Origin: a bacterium
GTDB lineage: Bacteria; Desulfobacterota; Binatia; HRBIN30; CADEER01
Reading direction: 5' to 3'
DNA: 64,000 nt
Assembly (NCBI GenBank): GCA_019637795.1
Contig: JAHBUY010000003.1
Location: 443,409 to 507,408 of the forward strand
Shown: positions 58,970 to 64,000 of the stretch, piece by piece
Numbering within the stretch: the stretch's first letter is position 1
Layout: every line of letters begins with the position of its first letter
Position numbers and translations under genes: made by a program
Notes under the pieces: model-generated
Database searches by the model: none
Told to the model about the DNA's origin: nothing
What the model saw: the letters and a program-made list of their open reading frames with translations, nothing else

Positions 58970-61900
58970 CTACGTGGCGTCGGCGAGGGCGGTGGCGCGG
59001 GTGGGGCGGGCGCGCAGGCGCTCGATGGCGACGTACGTGGCCGGCACGATCAGGAAGGTCAGGATGGTCGAGAAGAGCATGCCGCCGGCGACGGCGATGC
59101 CGAGCGGCGCGCGGGCCTCGCCGCCGGCGCCGGAGCCGAGGGCGATGGGAATGATGCCGACGATGGTCGCCAGGGCGGTCATCAGAATGGGGCGGAAGCG
59201 CGTCCGCGCGGCCTCGAGGGTCGCCTCGACCAGCGTCAGCCCCTGGGCGCGCAACTGGTTGGCGAACTCGACGATGAGAATGGAGTTCTTGGTGACCAGC
59301 CCGACCAGCATCACCAGCCCGATCTCGCTGAACAGGTTCAGCGTCGCGCCGGTCATCTGCAGCGACACCAGGGCGCCGGTGAACGACAGGGCCACCGCCA
59401 CCAGGATCGTCAACGGGTGGACGAAGCTCTCGAACTGCGCCGCCAGCACCAGGTAGATCACGAGCACCGCGAGGACGTAGGCGAACGCGAGCGCGTTGCC
59501 CGACTCGAAGTAGTCCTCCGACTCGCCGGCGAAGGTGTAGCGGTACCCCTCGCCCTCGGGCAGCACCTCGTCGGCGATGGCGCGGATGCGCTCGATGGCG
59601 GTGCCGAGCGGCAGGCCCTGCGCCAGATGGGCGCCGATGGTGGCGGAGCGGAAGCGATCGAAGTGCGGCAGTCCGCGCGGCGCCACGGTCTCCGTCACCG
59701 ACACCACCGAGGCGAGCGGGATGAGCGCCCCGCCGCTGCCGCGCACGAACACGTTGTACAGATCGCGCGGGTTGGAGCGGTCCAGCCGGCCGAGCTGGGC
59801 GATGACGTCGTAGGTCTCGCCCGCGAGCTTGAACGTCGTCAGGTCGAGACCGCCGAAGAGAATCTGCAGCGCGCGGGCGATCTCGCGCACCGACACGCCG
59901 AGGTCGCTGGCCCGGTCGCGGTCGATGCGCACCTCGATCTGCGGCTTGTTGAGCAACAGGTCGCTCTGCAGGTTCACCAACCCGGGAATGGCGCGCGCCC
60001 TGGCGATGATCTGGTCGGCGTAGCGCGACAGGCGTGTCACGTCCGGCCCCTGCAGCACCAGCGAGATGGGCGCGACCCCGGCGTCGTTGCTGAGCGCCGG
60101 CAGGTTCGCGGGAAACGCCTGGATGCCGCCGATGACCGCCAGCTTGCCGCGCAGCTCGTCGACGATCGCCATCTGCGAGCGCGTGCGCGACTCCCACGGC
60201 GTCATGTTGGCGAAGATCCCGGCTTCGTTCACCAGGCCGGGGGTGCCGATGCCCAGGGCGACGACGGAGAAGGCGCGGTCGATCTCCGGATAGGTGAGCA
60301 CCTGCGCCTCGACGGCGCGCTGGTAGCGATCGGTGTAGTCGATCGTGCTGCCCTCCGGGGCGCGCGAGAAGATGCGCAGGCCGCCGCGATCGGCCATCGG
60401 GATGAACTCGCGCGCCACGATCTGGAGGAGGACGCCGCCGGCGGCCACCCAGGCGACGCCGATGGCGATCGGCAGCAGCGGCCGGGCGACCGTCGCCCGG
60501 AGCACCCGGGCATAGCCCCCGGCCAGGGCGTCGAAGCCGCGCGCCAGCAGCGCCTTGATGCCGTGCTCGGCGGCGTGGTGACGCAGCACGCGGGCGCAGA
60601 GCATGGGCGACAGGGTGAGCGCGACGAAGCCGGAGATCGTCACCGCGGTGGCGACCGTGATGCCGAACTCGCGGAACAACAGCCCGGTCTTGTCGCTGAG
60701 GAATGCCAGCGGCAGGAACACGGCGATCGTCGACACCGTCGCCGCGACCACCGCGAACGAGATCTCCTCCATGCCGCGGCGTGCCGCGTCCATCGGCGGC
60801 AGCCCGAGCTCGACCCAGCGGCTGATGTTCTCGAGCACGACGATCGCGTCGTCGACGACCAGGCCGATGGCGAGCGTCAGACCCATCAGCGTGAGCGTGT
60901 TGATCGACGCGCCGACGAAGTAGAGGACGGCGAAGGTGCCGATCAGCGAGATCGGAATCGCCACCGACGGGATGAGCGTCGCGCGCAGCGAGCGCAGGAA
61001 GAGGAAGATGACGACGACCACCAGCGCCATCGCCTCGAAGATCGACTCGCGGACGTCGCGCAGCGAGCGCTCGATGAAGATCGAGGTGTCGAACGCGGTG
61101 TCGATGCGCACGCCCTCCGGCAGGATGGCGCGGATCGCGGCGAGCTCGCCCTTCACCGCGGCCGCGACGTCGAGGGTGTTGGCCTTCGACTGTTTGACGA
61201 TGCCGAGGCCCACCGCCGGCTTGCCATTGAAACGCACCAGCTTGCGCTCATCCTGGGGACCGACCTCGACCCGGGCGACGTCGCGCAGCTTCACCGGCGC
61301 GCCGTCGACGACGGCAATCGTCACCGCCCCGTAGTCGGGCGCGGTCGACAGCTCGCCGAGGGTCCGCAGGGTGAACTCGCGGTCGACGCTCTCGACGCGG
61401 CCGGAGGGGATGTCGACGTTCTCGCGCTGCAGCGCGGCGGCGACGTCGGCGATGGTCAGGGCGTGCGCCGTGAGGCGCGAGTTGTCGATCCACACCCGCA
61501 TCGAATAGCGCCGCTCGCCGGCGATGATCACCTCGGAGACCCCGGGCAGCTTGGCGAGGCGATCCTGGATCTGCGTCTCGGCGAGCGTCGAGAGCGCGAG
61601 CTGCGAGGTGTGGTCGCCGAAGAGCGCCAGCCAGAGGATGGGGCTGGCGTCGGCCTCGCGCTTGGCGACCACCGGCTCCTCGACGTCGTCGGGCAGCTTC
61701 CTGCGCGCCCGGGCGACGCGGTCGCGCACGTCGTTGGCGGCCTCGTCGACGTTGCGGTCGAGCTCGAACTCGACCGTGATCTGCGACACCTGCTCGCGGC
61801 TGAGCGAGGTGAGGTGGCGCACGCCTTCGATGGCGATGAGCTGATCCTCGAGCGGCTGGGTGACCGAGGTCTCGATCACCTCCGGCGCGGCGCCGGGCAG

Positions 61901-62050
61901 CACCGTGGTCACCGCGACCACCGGCGAATCGACGTCCGGGTATTCGCGGTTGGCCAGGCGCGAGAGCGCGATCGCCCCGAACAGGACGATCACGATCGAC
62001 AGGACGGTCGAGAGGACCGGTCGCTCGATGCACGTCTGCGAGAGCTTCAC
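58970..62050 (-). CDS. AcrB-type RND efflux permease
   Basis: This 1026-residue proton-driven efflux pump has 12 TM segments and RND signatures: LSIVIVLFGAIAL, EYPDVDSP, TLAIGLVVDDAIVVLENI (short: GLVVDDAIVV), NSILIVEFANQLR and a final GGMLFSTILTFLIVPATY (short: GGMLFSTILTF). The VVDDAI motif carries the aspartate pair of the proton relay. The GTG at 62050 overlaps the adaptor stop in GTGA. The substrate is unknown; the AcrB/MdtB-like group exports diverse toxic compounds. Confidence 0.93.
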   Translation of the reverse strand: MKLSQTCIERPVLSTVLSIVIVLFGAIALSRLANREYPDVDSPVVAVTTVLPGAAPEVIETSVTQPLEDQLIAIEGVRHLTSLSREQVSQITVEFELDRNVDEAANDVRDRVARARRKLPDDVEEPVVAKREADASPILWLALFGDHTSQLALSTLAETQIQDRLAKLPGVSEVIIAGERRYSMRVWIDNSRLTAHALTIADVAAALQRENVDIPSGRVESVDREFTLRTLGELSTAPDYGAVTIAVVDGAPVKLRDVARVEVGPQDERKLVRFNGKPAVGLGIVKQSKANTLDVAAAVKGELAAIRAILPEGVRIDTAFDTSIFIERSLRDVRESIFEAMALVVVVIFLFLRSLRATLIPSVAIPISLIGTFAVLYFVGASINTLTLMGLTLAIGLVVDDAIVVLENISRWVELGLPPMDAARRGMEEISFAVVAATVSTIAVFLPLAFLSDKTGLLFREFGITVATAVTISGFVALTLSPMLCARVLRHHAAEHGIKALLARGFDALAGGYARVLRATVARPLLPIAIGVAWVAAGGVLLQIVAREFIPMADRGGLRIFSRAPEGSTIDYTDRYQRAVEAQVLTYPEIDRAFSVVALGIGTPGLVNEAGIFANMTPWESRTRSQMAIVDELRGKLAVIGGIQAFPANLPALSNDAGVAPISLVLQGPDVTRLSRYADQIIARARAIPGLVNLQSDLLLNKPQIEVRIDRDRASDLGVSVREIARALQILFGGLDLTTFKLAGETYDVIAQLGRLDRSNPRDLYNVFVRGSGGALIPLASVVSVTETVAPRGLPHFDRFRSATIGAHLAQGLPLGTAIERIRAIADEVLPEGEGYRYTFAGESEDYFESGNALAFAYVLAVLVIYLVLAAQFESFVHPLTILVAVALSFTGALVSLQMTGATLNLFSEIGLVMLVGLVTKNSILIVEFANQLRAQGLTLVEATLEAARTRFRPILMTALATIVGIIPIALGSGAGGEARAPLGIAVAGGMLFSTILTFLIVPATYVAIERLRARPTRATALADAT

Positions 62051-63144
62051 TCGGCCGCTCCGCCGCCGGGCGACGTCGCCGCCGCGGGCGGCGGCGGTGG
62101 CACGTCGCGGACGACGGCGCCGGGCGCGACCTTGTGGGTGCCGGCGGCGACGACGTGGTCGCCGGCGGCGAGCCCGTTCGTCACCTCGACCTGCCCCGCC
62201 TGGCGGATGCCGATCGCCACCGGGACGCGCTGCGCGGCGTCGCCGGCGCCGACGCGCCAGACGAACGGCCCGTCGGCGTCGTAGGCGAGCGCCGCTTCCG
62301 GAATCACCAGCGCGTCGTCGCGCCGCGCCACCTCGAGGCGGATGTTGGCGAACATGCCGGGGCGGAGGCGATGGTCCTCGTTGCCGATCCACGCCCGCAG
62401 CGGCAGCCGGCGGCTGGCGACGTCGAGCGCCGGCGCGACGAAATACACCTCGCCGGCAAAGCGCTCCTCGGGATAGGCGGCGACCGACAGCGCCACCGGC
62501 GAGCCGACGCGCATCGCGGTCACCGCCAGCTCGGGCACGCTGAAGAGCAGGCGCAGGCGGTCGACGGCATCGATGCGCACCAGCGCCGTCGTCTTGCTCA
62601 CCCGGTCGCCGGGCGAGACCTGGCGGGCGCCGAGCAGGCCGTCGAACGGCGCGCGGATGGTCATGCGGTCGAGCTCGACCTGCGCCAGGTCGCGGCGGGC
62701 GCGCGCCGCCTCGGCGGTGGCGAAGGCGCGGTCGAGCTCGGCGGCGGACACGGTCTGCCGCGCGGCCAGCGCGCGCGTGCGGGCGAGCTCGTCCTCCGCC
62801 AGCTTCAGTTGCGCCGCCGCCTCGTGCAGGCGGGCCCGCTGCTCGCCGTCGCGGAGCTGCAGCAGCACCTGGCCGGCCTGCGCCGCGTCGCCGTCCTCGA
62901 ACGAGACCGTCGCGACGACGCCGGAGGTCTCGGGCTTCAGCACCACGGATTCCTCGGCGTCGAGCTGGCCGACGAGGTCGACGGTGTCGCGGATCGCCGT
63001 CTGCTGGACCGCGGCCAACTCGACGTGCACCGGCGGCGGGCCGGAGACGGTGCGCGCCGACGTCGCCGGGGAATCGCAGCCGCTGGCGCCCCACAGCACC
63101 AGCAGCGCGGCGCCGCCGCGGATCCTCGGAAGGGAACGCGACAC
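62047..63144 (-). CDS. RND periplasmic adaptor (membrane fusion protein), lipoprotein
   Basis: This 365-residue protein has lipobox GASGC. It has the typical adaptor order: lipoyl half-domain (VVLKPETSGVVATVSFEDGD), an alpha hairpin (LKLAEDELARTRALA), the second lipoyl half (MTIRAPFDGLLG) and beta-barrel strands (VPVAIGIRQAGQVEV). It overlaps the permease by 4 bases and joins the inner-membrane pump to an outer-membrane channel, which is not encoded in this window. A Pro/Ala-rich tail ends the protein. Confidence 0.93.
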   Translation of the reverse strand: MSRSLPRIRGGAALLVLWGASGCDSPATSARTVSGPPPVHVELAAVQQTAIRDTVDLVGQLDAEESVVLKPETSGVVATVSFEDGDAAQAGQVLLQLRDGEQRARLHEAAAQLKLAEDELARTRALAARQTVSAAELDRAFATAEAARARRDLAQVELDRMTIRAPFDGLLGARQVSPGDRVSKTTALVRIDAVDRLRLLFSVPELAVTAMRVGSPVALSVAAYPEERFAGEVYFVAPALDVASRRLPLRAWIGNEDHRLRPGMFANIRLEVARRDDALVIPEAALAYDADGPFVWRVGAGDAAQRVPVAIGIRQAGQVEVTNGLAAGDHVVAAGTHKVAPGAVVRDVPPPPPAAATSPGGGAAE

Positions 63145-63150
63145 GCGCGG

Positions 63151-64000
63151 TCAGTCGTCGAGCGGCAGCGGCAACTCGTCGATCGGCAGCAGCGCCTCGG
63201 CGCCGTGATCGATCGACTCGAGCGGCGCGGTCAGCACGTCGGGCGTCACCGCCGCCCCGCCCTTCTTCTTGTTGCGCTTGCGGTTCGAGCGCTTGCGCTT
63301 CTTCTTCTTGCGCTCCGGCTGGGCGATCGGCTCCCAGAAGCTCGACGGCCGCTCCGGCCGACCGCGGCAGATGTCGCAGAGGCCGCAGGGCGTGCCATCC
63401 TGCTCGCCGAAGTAGCGGCGCAACAGGACGGCGCGGCACTCGCTGGTCAGAGCGTACTCGGAGATCGAGTCCATGCGCCGCCCGTCCTGGGTGCGCAGGG
63501 TCTCGAACTGGCCGGCGAGGCTGCGCGAGCGTTCCTCGACCGACTCCGCCGGCTCGAGAATGTGGATCGCGCCGTCCTCGGCCAGCGACACCAGCCCGGC
63601 CTCCTCGAGCACCGCCAGCAGCGCGCCGGTGATGCGCGGCCCCTGCCCCGCCGACAGCGCCAGGGCCTCGAGCTGCGGCGTGCGGTTCTCCGCGGCCCAC
63701 GCCGCCAGCGCGCGCCCGAGCTTGTACAACTGGTCGGGACGCACGCGGCTCTTCTGCAGCAACGCCTCGTGGATGGCGCGGTCGTCCTCGTCGTAGAGCA
63801 GGATGCAGTTCGCCTTTTGCCCGTCGCGGCCGGCGCGGCCGGCCTCCTGCACGTACTGCTCGAGCGACGCCGGCGACTGGTAGTGAACGATGTAGCGGAT
63901 GTCCGGCTTGTCGATGCCGAGGCCGAAGGCGCTGGTGGCGACCATGACGGTGCGCCGGCCGGCCTTCATGTACATCTCCTGCTGATGATCGCGCTCTCCC
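63151..64000 (-). CDS. recQ: RecQ-type DNA helicase, C-terminal part
   Basis: This is the 3' end of a recQ gene; the 5' end is outside the window. Visible features are motifs V-VI of the helicase core (VATSAFGLGIDKPDIRYIVHY and EAGRAGRDG, each written short), the RecQ-C zinc site with spacing C-x16-C-x2-C-x2-C (the last three in CGLCDIC), and a lysine/arginine-rich tail (ERKKKKRKRSNRKRNKKK). RecQ helicases act in replication-fork repair and recombination. It ends 6 bases before the adaptor start, on the same strand. The basic tail is unusual and may help DNA binding. Confidence 0.9.
   Translation of the reverse strand, partial: GERDHQQEMYMKAGRRTVMVATSAFGLGIDKPDIRYIVHYQSPASLEQYVQEAGRAGRDGQKANCILLYDEDDRAIHEALLQKSRVRPDQLYKLGRALAAWAAENRTPQLEALALSAGQGPRITGALLAVLEEAGLVSLAEDGAIHILEPAESVEERSRSLAGQFETLRTQDGRRMDSISEYALTSECRAVLLRRYFGEQDGTPCGLCDICRGRPERPSSFWEPIAQPERKKKKRKRSNRKRNKKKGGAAVTPDVLTAPLESIDHGAEALLPIDELPLPLDD

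Noticed and set aside
58868..62284. Long plus-strand open frame opposite the AcrB-type pump
   Set aside because: The minus strand encodes a full-length RND permease. The plus frame is Arg/Asp/His-rich with no motif.
1..64000. CRISPR arrays, tRNA or rRNA genes, insertion sequences, prophage
   Set aside because: I saw no regularly spaced repeats, cloverleaf-like sequences, transposase motifs or phage structural genes.

Overview
This is a GC-rich (roughly 70%), gene-dense window from a Gram-negative-type bacterium. It contains about 50 protein-coding genes and no rRNA, tRNA or CRISPR array that I can see. Lipoproteins with lipoboxes, RND pumps with a periplasmic adaptor, and an EI-Ntr-type PtsP point to a diderm. 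The secreted proteins carry EF-hand/dockerin-like repeats, T/P-rich linkers built on a TPVPTN unit, and a CDDGN..DGDGC repeat. Such features are common in deltaproteobacteria-like uncultured lineages such as Binatota or Myxococcota. That placement is an inference; no marker gene here fixes it.

Region 1 (1-33 kb) is a large envelope-glycan locus. It holds three lipid-anchored alkaline-phosphatase/sulfatase-fold enzymes, five GT2 enzymes, a GT4, a nucleotidyltransferase-GT2 fusion, a probable GT-C membrane protein, five SAM methyltransferases, two tandem radical SAM/SPASM proteins, and a Wzm/Wzt-type ABC exporter whose ATPase has a C-terminal substrate-recognition domain. Most of it reads as two long minus-strand operons (33.1 to 20.9 kb and 20.1 to 14.8 kb) plus a plus-strand operon (5.9 to about 14.8 kb).

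The most interesting part is at 4.56-9.13 kb, a complete Dlt-like O-acylation module. It comprises a FAAL-type acyl-AMP ligase, a dedicated acyl carrier protein, an MBOAT acyltransferase, a membrane-anchored DltD-like SGNH protein, and a 43-residue one-TM microprotein ending FVYQAF, which resembles the acyl-accepting tail of DltX. The SGNH and microprotein genes diverge from the ligase-ACP-MBOAT operon. The module is flanked by two paralogous GT2 genes, and an AT3-SGNH O-acyltransferase follows. My reading is that an activated acyl group is passed from ligase to ACP to MBOAT, then via the microprotein tyrosine and SGNH protein to a glycan made by the neighbouring transferases.

Region 2 (33-46 kb) encodes secreted and periplasmic proteins of mostly unknown function. 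Three share shuffled cysteine-rich modules, two form a paralogous pair of small periplasmic proteins, one lipoprotein carries two cohesin-like domains, and two nearby proteins carry dockerin-like EF-hand modules. A TMTC-like multi-TM/TPR protein lies among them.

Region 3 (46-64 kb) holds a Gld-type ABC system (DUF4340-like, GldG-like, permease, ATPase), an MMPL/RND transporter with an embedded PDZ-like domain next to a YCF48-type lipoprotein, PtsP, a DUF493 protein with a zinc-ribbon partner, a receiver-histidine kinase, an AcrB-type RND pump with its adaptor, and the 3' part of recQ. Several GC-rich hairpins directly after stop codons look like terminators. No stretch longer than about 300 bases lacks a gene.
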